Shown: positions 37,249 to 49,254 of the stretch, one piece after another
Numbering within the stretch: position 1 is the stretch's first letter
Layout: each line of letters starts with the position of its first letter
From: Panopea generosa
Lineage: Eukaryota > Mollusca > Bivalvia > Adapedonta > Hiatellidae
Assembly: GCA_029582155.1 (NCBI GenBank)
Contig: CM055909.1
Coordinates: 16,216,616-16,280,615 of the forward strand
Direction of reading: 5' to 3'
Length of the DNA: 64,000 nt
Program-made: the position numbers and the translations under genes
Notes under the pieces: generated by a model
The model's database searches: none
Seen by the model: the letters and a program-made list of their open reading frames with translations, nothing else
Told to the model about the DNA's origin: nothing

Positions 37249-37627
37249 TCTGGAACGTATCTATTCCTCGTGAAATGGCAAATATATAGTATGTTGAAAA
37301 AAATTACCGTAACCTCCTGTTACAAGTAGAGGTACGCACACGCACCTGCATATTAGAGAAAACCTTAATGGTATTATGTCGTATGTCTTATTAGTATTTA
37401 GATATGGGAAATGGAATATAGAACACAGACACAACTTTAATGTTAACACAAGACAACAGACAGGGACCGATCATCTCACTTGTACAAACCTCAATGTAAA
37501 ACTATTCTGATTTCCCTGTCTGTCTTTCGCCGAAAAATATAAGAACAAAATACAAGAGGGGAAACATATAAAGAGCACATCGACAAATAATCAATAAACA
37601 ACTAAACGATGGTCTACGTCAAAATGA

Positions 37628-37742
37628 GGTTGTAATGTAGTGAGTAGATTGTTGGCCGCTCACGCCGGGAGTTTCAGGTTCGATACACAGCCCCACCCGA
37701 TGACTCTCAGTACTGTTTCTATCCAAGATGCGAAATCGAAAG
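37628..37742 (+). mobile_element. tRNA-like SINE head, plus orientation
   Basis: GTAATGTAGTGAGTAGATTG (A-box region), TTGGCCGCTCACGCCGGGAG and GTTTCAGGTTCGATACACAG (B box GGTTCGATACA) lie in tRNA order, followed by an unrelated tail. A distinct family from A and B. Confidence 0.6.
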
Positions 37743-38147
37743 AGATTCATAAAAAACTCTGAGCTGTCTATGCAACTGAGCTTAAAAAATTAATATAAAC
37801 TATAAACTTGAAAGAACTTCACCTTTGATAAATATTTTTAAAGAGCAATAAAGCATATTTTATGTTTCTTTTCGGGAAAAAATATGTTTTGCTTTTGTTT
37901 AATATTTGCGAGACTTCATCAAAGCTTATGTACGTATACCGATAAGCATTCATATGTGGCCTTATGTGTAAAGTACAAACTAAAAGGAAACATTTACATT
38001 TCAGCAATGGTAATCACGCCACTACGAGTATAGGCGGTTATATGACTACGATTGATGTATTGCTCTGGGATTAGCAATGTGGTAAGGTAAAAATCACAAT
38101 CGTGTTACTGCGAATAATTTATTACGGTGTTCCGTTAGGACCATCGT

Positions 38148-38312
38148 GCTATCGCTTTGTCAACAAGCATATGCGATGCCACGATAGCACGATGACACAA
38201 TGGTGATGGCACGATAGTACGATAGCAAGATGGTGACGGTACGATGACACGATGGTGATGACACGATAGCACGATGACGATGACGCGATGACACGATGAC
38301 ACGCTTATGATG
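38148..38312. repeat. ACGATGACACGATAGC minisatellite
   Basis: Irregular 9-12 bp steps of CACGATAGCACGATGACACG. The 64-codon minus frame is a product of the repeat. Confidence 0.9.
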
Positions 38313-38316
38313 AAGC

Positions 38317-38718
38317 AATATAGCAACAAAACTTAAACAAACTATACGAATACTGTCAACTCTGGGGACTAGAGGTCAACACAGCCAAAACTAAGGTAGT
38401 CGTATTTCGCAAACGAGGGTGCTACTTTTCACGATGAATGTTGGTTCTATAATAACGAGCCTCTAGAAATTACAAATGATTTCAACTACTTGGGGGCTGT
38501 GTTCAATTATACTGGTTCATTTGTAGTAAACAACCAGTGCTTAATAGGTAAAGCTCTAAAGGCAATGAATGTACTTGTTCGTAACATCAAACAGCTAGAA
38601 ATAATTACAATTATTTGACTCATTTGTCGTATCGATTTTAAACTATGCTTGTCCAATTTGGGGGTTCTTTAAGTCGAAGGAAATAGAAAGAGTTCACCTC
38701 AAGTTCTGTAAAATTCTT
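38317..38718 (+). pseudogene. Left part of host LINE-B (reverse transcriptase C-terminal part)
   Basis: Conceptual reading, with frameshifts, gives LYEYCQLWGLEVNTAKTKVV, then NEPLEITNDFNYLGAVFNYT, then FDSFVVSILNYACPIWGF and KEIERVHLKFCKILL. This is the region just after the YADD box in non-LTR reverse transcriptases. It stops abruptly at 38718 at the poly-T of LINE-C and resumes at 45925 with the next expected residues, so it is one element split by an insertion. Confidence 0.85.
38708..38718. repeat. Left target-site duplication of LINE-C
   Basis: GTAAAATTCTT lies directly before the poly-T. The matching right copy is GTAAAATTATTCTT at 45925-45938. The two differ by a short indel. Confidence 0.75.
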
Positions 38719-40449
38719 CTTTTTTTTTTTTTTTAATTTCAATCACTGAAAAGTGATCCATTTAATCACCCCGTAATAGGTCTGTGAGGGTCGGGTTGGG
38801 CCATCCCTCAACAAACCGTACAAATATATATATCAGTCAAGTTGTAACATACATTCATATATATACACTGAAAGGAAAAAGAAAGCATACATTTTGGTTT
38901 TTGAAATTATTTCATTATTGACTAAGTTTATTCTTGTGATGAAAAAAAAAACTGATTTTTTCTTATTGTTTTGCTTGGAAATGAATTAGATGTTTGTTTT
39001 TTGATTCAACAAATATACAAAATTTATATGCAATACATTTTTTGTTCCTTGACCTGTTCACGTTTATAGGTATGTATACTTTCTTTTTCATTTCACCGAA
39101 TACACATATATACATTAATCTTAAAGGGACACACCATTCTAAACAAATTATAGATTGTAGCTCGAGCTAAAACAAAAATCAAACAGAAATAAAATATAAT
39201 TTGACACAGCAGATGATAGTATAAAAAAATTATGTTGTCTAATGACTTCAGGAGATTTTTCTCTCTTAAGTCTATAGTGGCTGGCTTGGTGTAGGACCTT
39301 AATAAATATTAAATATGTATTTTTGTGTATCCCTTTTTATAGAAAAGATAAAATGGCAATAATTACATGAATTTTATTATATTGGGGTTGTTTTTGTGTG
39401 TTTATATTTATTAGAGGTATCTATAATTGGAATGGTTTATAAACACAATTTTTTGTGTGTTAATTGATGGTGTTTATTGAAAGCCAAAGAGAAGACTTTA
39501 AAAAAAAATATCAAAGATACCTCGGTTCATTTTATATTTTTCTAGTAAAATTTAACTTTATTTGAGAATCAGTAAACACAAAAGAATCACCTATTTCTTA
39601 AATTTTATAAAACATGTGTTTTCAGTTATTGGATTGGTTGAATATTATTGTAAAATACTTCTCATTTGCATATATTTCATGAAAAATTAAGCAGATTCAC
39701 ATACAAACTAAAATATTATGTCAATCATGTATATAAATATACAGAAAGAATAAGTAACAAACTTATATGTGAATTCAAGAGAGACAGGTGTGTAGTGTAA
39801 GGATTTTTTTGTTGTTGATTTTTTTAAAAATCAAATATTAAAAAATAATAAAATGAAACAACAATTGTTTTGAAAGAAACATTTTTAAGAGTGTACATGT
39901 GTAAACACTATTTCCAAGCAGATATTTATAGTTTAACATAGTCCCTTATAATTATAATGATTCCATTTGTGACACAAAAAATATAGGCTATACTATTGAT
40001 GTAAACAGTAGTAAAGATCTTATATTATTGCAAAATTTGCTTTCACAAATAAGATAAACTCTAGTTAGAGTACACATGTGTTCTATGACCAGATGTAAAA
40101 TTGTTATATAAACACTTTCCTTTTCTTTTAATGAAAAATAAAACAGAAGTTGGATTATTATAAAACAATGTATAAGTAGAAAAAGAAAAAAACAAAAACA
40201 ACAATAGAAAAAATCGAGGCAGCAGGAGATTTTCACTAAAGTATTGTCTACACAAAATAAGCAAAGAGGCCATCCTGGAGGGCAACTTTTATAATACATA
40301 AATCTGAAAAATGTAAAATTAATAGTCTTTATTTTTAAGATATAAGGGGAATGTATAGGTTCCATAACAAATCAAATTTTTCCACCTCAATGTTATTTTT
40401 GGCAATACATCATTCTGTTTCATACAACATTTTAATATAGCGTTTGAAT

Positions 40450-40876
40450 GGTTAAAAAACAGAAATATTATTTTTCATTTTTTAACAGTATATGAAGTGT
40501 TTAGCAGTATATAGCAGCCTATTCATAACAGTTTGGAATTTCATACTGCCAAAGATTATGTCTGAAGATGACCAGTCTGTATTTATTGTATTGCACTTTT
40601 CATTCAGATAATTTTTAAAACTTTGAAAAAATTGTTGCGTTACTATGCAGTCAATAAATATATGTTTAATAGTTTCAGTTTCTCTTTGACAAAAGGAACA
40701 TACATCGGATTCTTTAATCTTCATTTTTTTAAGCAATGAGTTTGTTCCAAGAATTCTGTGATTGATTCTAAATTGGAACCATTGTAAATTTGTGTCTTTA
40801 GTGACATTGAAAGGAAGAGCGTAATACCTACTATCTCTCAGATTAATTCGAATATTTAAATCATTCTCCCATTTTT
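40450..40876 (-). pseudogene. LINE-C ORF2 C-terminal zinc-knuckle part
   Basis: After an A-run frameshift near 40876 the frame continues KKWENDLNIRINLRDSRYYA, then RINHRILGTNSLLKKMKIKE, then VCSFCQRETETIKHIFIDC. The last is the CxxC-x(n)-H-x(4)-C motif common at the C-terminus of L1/Tx1 ORF2 proteins. It ends near 40450. Confidence 0.8.
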
Positions 40877-42400
40877 TTAGAAGTTGGAATATAATCTTTA
40901 TTCATGAAATGTTGGTAAATTGTTCTACAGCCCTTTTTATCTTTCAGGATTGTTGACATTGTATATGGTATTAAAGGGTTAAGGCAAATGCATGATAAAT
41001 GTTGAAAAGATAACTTATCTAAGTAGTGTCTGACTGATGCTACGAGTCCTTCAAATTCGATAAAGTTAGTGTTAACACTATATTTTTCAGTGAATTCTCT
41101 GTATGTGAAGAAATTGCCATTTGTATTCATGAGGTCATTTATATAATATATTCCTTTTTTAAACCAATGTTTAAGTAAAATACTAGATCCTCCGACCTTA
41201 ATATGGGGGTTGTGCCATAATGGAGTGGACTGAAAGTTATTCCAGTTTCTAGGTACGATATTTGTTGAAAACTTTTTATAAATATTAAATATATCCTTCC
41301 AGAAAGGGTTATCTATTCTATTAACATGTCGAGAAATGAAATCTGCTCCAAATGAAGAGAAATTTATAATATAGGGGTACATAGTTTTAAAAATAGATAA
41401 ATATGGTTTGTTTGACTGAAAAAGCCGTCTTATCCATGTCAATTTCAAGGAGCCAAAGAAAACATCAATGTCAAACATTTTTAAACCACCTTTTTCATAT
41501 GACTGGTATATAACTGCACGTTTTATTTTTTCTGGTTTACCGTCCCATAAAAATTTAAAGAATAATGATTTTAGTTCTCTGATCATTGCACAAGTTGGAC
41601 TTGGCAATGCCATAATTAGATGGTTTAGTTTTGATAATGCTAAACTTTTTATAACTAATATTTTGCCTATTGGAGTTAAAATTCTCCTTGACCAATTGGC
41701 AAGAAGTTTTTTAATGTCTTGAATTTTTTCTTTATAATTAATATTTATTATTTCATTTAAATTTACAGAGAATTTTAAACCTAATATTGTGAATTTATTT
41801 ACCCAAGAAAGATGCCATTCCTCACATAATTTTTCTTGACAGTTTTTTCTTGATCCTAGCCACACCGTCTTAGTTTTTTCAATATTCATTTTAAGGCCGG
41901 AGATTTCTGCATAGAATTTTAAAACTTTAAGGGTATTTAACAATGATTTTTCTGTACCATCTAAAACAATTGAGGTGTCATCTGCATATTGTGAAATCAA
42001 AAATTTATTTTCACCAATATCTATACCTTTAATACCTGGGTTATTTCTGATCAGAACAGCAAGGATTTCTGCTCATAAAAGGAATATATAAGGAGATAGA
42101 GGGTCCCCTTGTCTACAACCTCTGTTTAAGTAGAACCACTCAGATAGGTGTCCATTTATAACAATACATGATTCTATATTTGTATAAAATAATTTTATCC
42201 ATTTTGTTATTGAAGGGCCAAAGTTAAAGAAATTGAGAACTTTAAAGATAAACGACCAGCTTACAGAGTCAAAAGCTTTTTCAAAATCAATCAGAAGTAA
42301 TAATCCTAGGTTTACGTTGTTTTTCTAAGTAAAACATCATATCATATAGTAACCTGGTGTTTTCACCTATATATCTTCCTGGTAAAAAGCCTGTCTGGTT
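40861..42400 (-). pseudogene. LINE-C ORF2 reverse transcriptase
   Basis: In 5' to 3' order on the minus strand: QTGFLPGRYIGENTRLLYDM (about 42390), FEKAFDSVSW (about 42280), GCRQGDPLSPYIF (about 42100), a TGA at 42073-42075 where related proteins have Cys, and QYADDTSIVLDGTEKSL (about 41995). The thumb region LTPIGKILVIKSLALSKLNH and GGLKMF follows. The catalytic Asp pair of YADD is intact. The frame from 42000 to 40861 is open for 379 codons and ends at a homopolymer frameshift. Confidence 0.88.
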
Positions 42401-42405
42401 TTCAT

Positions 42406-43385
42406 TTATAATAGATGGCAAAACATATCTAATTCGTTGTGCAATAGTTTATATGCTACATTTAAAAGTGATATTGGGCGCCAGTTTTTTAAAAGCTGTT
42501 TATCTTTATTTCCTTTAAGTAAGCAAGTGATTACACCTTGTTTTTGTGTGACTGAAAGTTCATCTTTGTCAAACCCATCATTTATCGCACGTACAAGAAA
42601 ATGGCCAATGTCTTTCCAAAAAAACTTATAAAACTCTACTGTAAAACCATCAAATCCTGGACTTTTAAAATTTGACATATTCTTCAGACAGCCTAATATT
42701 TCTTCATGTGTTATATGACCTTCAAGTGATTTTTTCGAATCATTATTTAGTTTAGGAACATTAATATCAGAAAATATATTATTTAAATCTACTTCTACAG
42801 TTTCATTTTGGGAGTATAATTTTTTATAGAATTTTACTGTTTCCTTAATAATTTTATCTTGATCGTTTATTGTCTGTTCATTATTAAGTTTTAAACTCAA
42901 CATTGATTTAGATACAAAATTTTGGTTTTCTAAATTACAAAAGTATCTAGACATTTTTTCCCCCTCTTGAATCCATTTTGCTCTTGATCTAATTTTCATA
43001 CCTTCTAATTTTTTTCTCTTATATCATTTAATTCTTGTCTCTTAATTTCAATAGTATTTTGATCACATACAAGTTCTTTTTTAAGTTTATCTATTTCTTC
43101 ATAAAGTAATTGTTCTTTTTTGTCTTGTCTTTTTTTATTGAATGATGAGTATGATATAGTTTTTCCTCTAATCTCTAGTAACAATACTTCAAAAAACAAT
43201 TGGTCATTTATTTCTAATTCTAAATTTTTATTTTCGATTGTGTTAATGTGTAAATGTTGCGTTTTCTTTGAATATTGTAGTTTTATTCTGTTTATTATTT
43301 GTTTTATTTCATCGACATATTTTTGGTCTTTTAACAATGAATTATTCATTTTCCAGTATGATCTCCCCTTTTTGAATTTGCCAAA
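42406..43385 (-). pseudogene. LINE-C ORF2 linker and RT N-terminal part
   Basis: Two frames joined by an A7 frameshift near 43005. The first is a Lys/Glu-rich coiled region (43349-43005). The second (42999-42406) has GEKMSRYFCNLE, FKSPGFDGFTVEFYKFFWKD (RT motif 0/1) and KNWRPISLLNVAYKLL. It loses frame at about 42415 before QTGFLPGRY. Confidence 0.85.
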
Positions 43386-44096
43386 TTAAAATGTCAAAAT
43401 TAATAAAGACTGATCTGTTCTGTATCCAGGCTTAATTTTTACTGTATCTATATCTGTTAAAAGTGAATCCGAAATAAAAAAATAATCAAGTCTTGCTTTC
43501 TTTGACGAATTTTTTTTAAACCAAGTAAATTCCTTTTTTTCCATATTTTGATCTCGCCAACAATCAATTAAATTACATTCAACCATTACATCAATAAGAA
43601 CATTTCGAGCGTTTGGGTTATTTATATTGACATAGTTAAAACAATCTAGATCAGGGTTTAAGACCATATTAAAATCACCTGCAATAATGAACAAACCGTC
43701 ATAATTTAAAATGTCATTTTTAAGGGTTGTATAAAACATTGGATCATCCCTATTTGGGCCATAAATATTAATAAGTGTAATTTCTTTATTTGAAATTGTC
43801 GTTTTCAAGATTAATTTATTTCCGTCTTTGTCAGGTTCTACCGCATGAATTTTAAATTCAAAATTATTATTAAAAATGATAGCTACCCCTCTTGATTGAC
43901 TGGAATAGTTGCTGAAATAGCATTCATACCCCCACTGAGTACGTATATAATTAACTTCTTTGTCTGTAAAATGGGTATCTTGTAAAAAATATACCGAATA
44001 ATTTTTACTTTTCAGAAAATCTAAAGTGTCTTTTCGTTTGTTTTTATCACCAAGCCCTTGCACATTCATAGATGCAAATGTTACTTTATTTGTCAT
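43386..44096 (-). pseudogene. LINE-C ORF2 AP-like endonuclease domain
   Basis: 236 codons from ATG 44096 with endonuclease/exonuclease/phosphatase-fold motifs: FASMNVQGLG, YFLQDTHF (the usual Glu is Asp), GVAIIF, INIYGPN, IIAGDFNMVL, and FTWFKKNSSKKARLDYFF. The final catalytic motif, normally SDH, reads TDQ, so the active-site His is missing. A TAA at 43386-43388 ends the frame, and sequence continues in frame (FGKFKKGRSYW) into the linker. With both catalytic changes the domain would probably be inactive. Confidence 0.9.
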
Positions 44097-44296
44097 AATG
44101 TTATATAAAATGGACTACTAAGAGGGAGGGAAACCTCCACTGTTCCTATCAGAAAGACTCCAGACTTTATCACCTCTTTATTCTCCTTATACCTCATTTG
44201 TTGTGACATTTCATTTAATTTTTCAACAGATAGGCAGTATAATACTAAAAAATATTTCCCTCCAGTGATGGCTTGCTTTTTTCGAATCTCATTTAC
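44093..44296 (-). pseudogene. Possible C-terminal remnant of LINE-C ORF1
   Basis: A frame of 67 codons without early Met (VNEIRKKQAITGGKYFLVLY, then SVEKLNEMSQQMRY) ends in a TGA that overlaps the ORF2 ATG as ATGA. Such an overlap is typical of coupled ORFs in two-ORF LINEs. No ORF1 domain is recognisable. Confidence 0.35.
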
Positions 44297-45924
44297 TTAA
44301 CAGCAATGTAAAATATTTATGAGAAGAGAGGATTTTATTTGTATCTATAAAATTTATATGGGTTTTCCATGTAAACAACTTAAATGGTGGTAACTTCCAC
44401 TTATATACAGGTAATAGCATGTAAACAACCTAAATAATGATTTACAGACAGTAACAGTGTACATAACCACAAAATTAAACACAAAAAGCACCCTATATTA
44501 CAATTTTCAATATTACAACAGATGTCTGATCAGAAGGATTGTTCTGTGGGATGATCACTGTTTCACAAGATCGATTAAATATACCATGTTGGTGTGTTAT
44601 CTTTTCATATCCCATTTTCACCTCCTACAGCTTTGCATTTTCATTATCTGTTACAAACATACATTTTGGTAGACTGTCAACTTCCAAGTCTGCAAAAATT
44701 GCATAAATAGTAAATATTTTTAAGAAAAACAAAATAAAACAAAAGAGAAATACATCAGCAATCTGACAACAAGAAATCATTCATGATATACTAGTCTATA
44801 AGAGTACCAGGGTTCTCCACAGAAAGGAATGCAAGTGCCAGGGTAAGAGCGCATAAACCCCTTCAACAAATTTTCAAGCAACAAATACATTTTACTAATA
44901 AAACTTGTATTAATCAGTTTAAGTTATCATAATTAGTATATTTCCTTTTAGGCATTAAAATGAGATGATATATGCAAAGAAAAATAATGATTTAGAGGAA
45001 AGTATGCTTTTGTAAAATGTTGTTTAAGAATTCAAGCACTAGGGGAATACGATTTCTGACAGTCAAGTGCTGGGATGCCCCTGCGCTTAAATGGCCTGTG
45101 GAGAAGCCTGAATACTTGTCATTGCATAGAACATACATAGAATATCTGATGACAGTAGTGGAATATTTAGGATATGTTCAATGTATACTATTAGTCATTA
45201 ACAGAATATACAGAAATAATGGAGTGTTCAACAATTTAAATCTTAGAATAGCCGTCAAGAGTATTCAACAATTTAAATCTAAAAATAGCCTTGACTAAGC
45301 TATAATGGTTTCAGACTGGCCACAGTTAAACATCACACAGCCCATATGTATTTATTATAATAGATAAATTACCATTCAATGCTAAGTTAAGTTTATTATT
45401 TAATTAGAATATTTATTTAACAGAAGTCAGAATAACTAATGTCAATAACAAATTAACTGGTAGTAATTTAATTAACATTAATCATACAGTCTAAATATAG
45501 TTAAATTCCTTAGACCTTAAATGCTGATCATATTCATTGAACAAAACAATTTTTTATTTCCATAAAAGCTTGTAACATTTAAACTCAGTCATAAAAATAG
45601 TCTGTAACTAATATTAGAATTTTATACTTATATAAAACCATTTGACGATTCTGTATTCTTATTACACACACACCGCTATGGTTCTCTACACTGTATCTGT
45701 AAAAGTTAGCTACAGATTCTGTTATTAGGTTTCATATTAAATACCATATATACTATTTACATTTGCTGAAAGAATCTATCATTGTTATAATTGTAGTCTA
45801 TCAAACAGAACCTGTGAGTAAATAAATTACTTTCAATAATTAAGTTAAATCCCACTTATATTTAAAGTCATGTTCAAGAATAACAAACATATACATGTAA
45901 CAGGATGAGGAATATATGCAGCCA

Positions 45925-46850
45925 GTAAAATTATTCTTGGTGTTGGACCAGTGCCTCCAATGCTTCAGTATATGGTGAACTTGGTAGGGTGCCACTTTAC
46001 ATAAACAGATACGTGCAAATATTAAAATATTGGTTTAAAGTTATCCGTTAAATAATTTGATAATTACAAACATATATAATTACGTCTTAATCAACAACAA
46101 CGTCCGTGGTGGAACATGGCCTTTTAAAGTAAAACATCTACTAGATACATATGGTTTCTCCGATATATGATATAATCCTGATCATGTAAATGTACCTTCC
46201 TTCATAAATAACTTTAGACAGCGTACTATAGATACTTTCCGTCAAGAATGGTATGCAGATTTAAACAGTAACAGATTGCTTAATATATTTTATGTTCACT
46301 TAAAAACGACTTTTGAATTTGAGGCATATTTATCAATCATTGTTTCTTCAAAACTTAGAAAACTCATAACGCGAATGCGTATATATGCAAACAATTTACG
46401 CATAAATAAGCTCGATTTAGGACGAGAGTGCCACGAAATGAACGATTGTGTCAGATATGTCCCCAAATAGTCCATAATGACATTGAGGATGAACTACATT
46501 TTATGCTCAAATGCAAATGTTTTGCAGATCTAAGAACAAAATACATAAGGAGATACTTCTATGTTCATCCTAATATGATTAAATTTTTACAATTATTAAA
46601 TACGAAAAATATGAAAGAGTTGAACAGTTTGTGTTTAAAATCAGATTAGCCACTGTCAGACGAGACAGTCTATTTCACACTTTAGGAATTTCGTAATCCA
46701 CTTGTAAACTTGTTTAATTATTTTCTGATTAATACAACGCTTTTTTCTTCTATGAACCATTACTATTGCTTCAAATTAAATTATAATATTACATCTGAAT
46801 GCGAGTTTTTGTGCGCGAGCGTTTATACGTGTGCGTGAGTGTTTACATGT

Positions 46851-46882
<32 letters not shown>

Positions 46883-46899
46883 TTATGTCTGTGTGTGTG

Positions 46900-46931
<32 letters not shown>

Positions 46932-47036
46932 TGTTTTAGAGAGAGTGTGTTGAAATTGTGACATACTATTTGTAAATTCATTGTTGTATGACTATGTACT
47001 ATCATGTATATGTCAAATAAAATGTATTTCTGTTCT
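45925..47036 (+). pseudogene. Right part of host LINE-B (C-terminal region and 3' tail)
   Basis: Resumes with NASVYGELGRVPLYINRYVQ and ILKYWFKVIR. It continues FRQRTIDTFRQEWYADLNSN (about 46200-46270), FEFEAYLSIIVSSKLRKLIT, and a CxxC..H...C block (RLCQICPQIVHNDIEDELHF, MLKCKCFADLRTKYI, 46428-46560). Stops and one frameshift interrupt it. The tail holds a GT-rich microsatellite and ends TGTCAAATAAAATGTATTTC near 47036. Confidence 0.85.
46838..46936. repeat. (GT)n/(GCGT)n microsatellite
   Basis: GT dinucleotides followed by GCGT tetranucleotides, inside the 3' region of LINE-B. Confidence 0.95.
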
Positions 47037-47407
47037 GTCTGTTAATACATACAAAGTAGTACCTATATAATATATAAAATAAAATCATATTCATAATTTA
47101 TTATCAATTACTACCAATAATACATTAATTGATATGTAATTCAAAATTGAGAAATATCACATTGATTGAACTGATTGCCAGAGTTAATCGCAATAAAGTT
47201 TACTATGTGAAAATTTTAATTCATATTACAAGTGCACCACCAAGTTACGAGCATGTTTTCTTATTTCATTGATTAATTTTATATTTTGATGCAAAAAAAA
47301 AAAAATTATATTGCCATAGACATTGAAAAAATCGGGAAACAGAAGAATTTGCGTCAGAGAAATTACTAGATATATTGCCAGAGTCACCAGGAGTGGAGTA
47401 GAAAATC

Positions 47408-49190
47408 GGCGATCCAGACATGGATGACAACAAAGCAATCGGCGATCCAGACATTGATGGCAACAACGCTATTGGCGTTCCAGATATGGATGGCAACAAC
47501 GCTATAGGCGATCCAGACATGGATGACAACAACGCTATTGGCGATCCAGACATGTATGACAGCAACGCTATCGGCGATCCAGACATGGATGGCAACAACG
47601 CTATCGGCGTTCCAGACATGGATGGCAGCAACGCTATAGGCGATCCAGACATGGATGGCAACAACGCTATCGGCGTTCCAGACATGGATGGCAGCAACGC
47701 TATCGGCGATCCAGACATGGATGGCAACAACGCTATCGGCGATCCAGACATGGATGGCATCAATGCTATAGGCGATCCAGACATGGATGACAACAACGCT
47801 ACCGGCAATCCACGCTATCGGCGATCCAGACATGGATGGCAACAACGCTATAGGCGATCCAGACATGGATGACAACAACGCTATCGGCGATCCAGACATG
47901 GATGGCAACAACGTTATCGGCGATCCAGACATGGATGGCAACAACGCTATCGGCGATCTAGACATGGATGACAACAACGCTATCGACAATCTAGACATGG
48001 ATGGCATAAACGCTAAAGGCGATCCAGACATGGATGGCAACAACGCTATAGGCGATCCAGACATGGATGACAACAACGCTATCGGCAATCCAGTCATGGA
48101 TGGCAACAACGCTATCGGCGATCAAGACATGGATGGCAACAACGCTATAGGCATCCAGACATGGATGACAACAACGCTATCGGCAATCTAGACATGGATG
48201 GCAACAACGCTATAGGCGATCCAGACATGGATGACAACAACGCTATAGGCTATCCAGACATGGATGGCAACAACGCTATCGGCGATCTAGACATGGATGG
48301 CAACAACGCTATCGGCGATCCAGACATGGATGGCAACAACGCTATCGGCGATCTAGACATGGATGGCAACAACGCTATAGGCAATCCAGACATGGATGGC
48401 AACAACGCTATCGGCGATCCAGACATGGATGGCAACAACGCTATCGGCGATCTAGACATGGATACCAACAACGCCATCGGCGATCCAGACATGGATGGCA
48501 ACAACGCTATAGGCGATCCAGACATGGATGGCAACAACGCTATCGGCGATCCAGACATGGATGACAACAACGCTAAAGGCGATCCAGACATGGATGGCAA
48601 CAACGCTATAGGCGATCCAGACATGGATGACAACAACGCTATAAGCGATCCAGACATGGATGGCAACAAGGCTATCGGCAATCCAGACATGGATGGCAAC
48701 AACGCTATCGGCGATCCAGACATGGATGGCAACAACGCTATAGGCGGTCCAGACATGGATAGCAATAACGCTCTCGGCGGTCCAGACATGGATGGCAACA
48801 ACGCTATCGGCGATCCAGACATAGATGGCAACAACGCTTTCGGCGATCTAGACATGGATGGCAACAACGCTATAGGCGATCCAGACATGGATGGCAACAA
48901 CGCTATAGGCGATTCAGACATGGATGGCAACAACGCTATAGGCGATCCAGACATGGATGGCAACAACGCTATAGGCGATCCAGACATGGATGACAACAAC
49001 GCTATCGGCGATCCAGACATTGATGGCAACAACGCTATAGGCGATCCAGACATGGATGGCAACAACGCTATCGGCGATCTAGACATGGATGGCAACAACG
49101 CTATCGGCGATCCAGACATGGATTGCAACAATGCTATCGGCGATCTAGACATGGATGGCAACAACGCTATAGGCGATCATGACATGGATC
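47408..49190 (+). repeat. 33-bp minisatellite reading as 11-residue DPDMDGNNAIG repeats
   Basis: About 54 copies of GATCCAGACATGGATGGCAA + CAACGCTATCGGC. On the plus strand each unit reads DPDMDGNNAIG, a DxDxDG pattern like calcium-binding loops of EF-hand, dockerin or thrombospondin type-3 repeats, although the hydrophobic residue falls at position 10 rather than 8. A 17-nt deletion near 47815 and a 1-nt deletion near 48147 break the frame and together restore register. The longest frame is 48161-49249 (362 codons). The minus strand is equally open (SMSGSPIALLP repeats). No signal peptide, promoter or splice site was found, and changes such as CCA/CTA and GGC/GAC are non-synonymous in either frame. 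A coding role is possible but not shown. Confidence 0.9.
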
Positions 49191-49254
49191 TTTTCCGAGT
49201 TTTGATGGTCAAGAACGTTCTAAATTTGCGATTCAATGAAAACTATTAATGCTT

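Larger units (their letters stand above)
38719..45924 (-). mobile_element. Tx1/L1-like LINE (LINE-C), 7.2 kb, inserted into LINE-B
   Basis: Oriented minus: 5' end near 45924, ORF2 at about 44096-40480, a long AT-rich 3' region, and a poly-A tail visible as T-run 38718-38734. Target duplications flank it. ORF2 carries an endonuclease, a reverse transcriptase and a C-terminal CxxC...H...C motif. The order, length and wording (QYADDTSIV, GCRQGDPLSP, LTPIGKILVIKSL) match the L1/Tx1 clade. At least two in-frame stops and three frameshifts make it inactive. The long non-coding 3' region (about 1.7 kb) is unusual. Upstream of 44300 I see no intact ORF1. Confidence 0.88.

Noticed and set aside
41468..43389. 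Plus-strand ORFs of 64-89 codons
   Set aside because: Antisense shadows of the LINE-C reverse transcriptase and linker.
45017..45298. 93-codon plus ORF
   Set aside because: Lies inside LINE-C on the opposite strand. No domain was seen.
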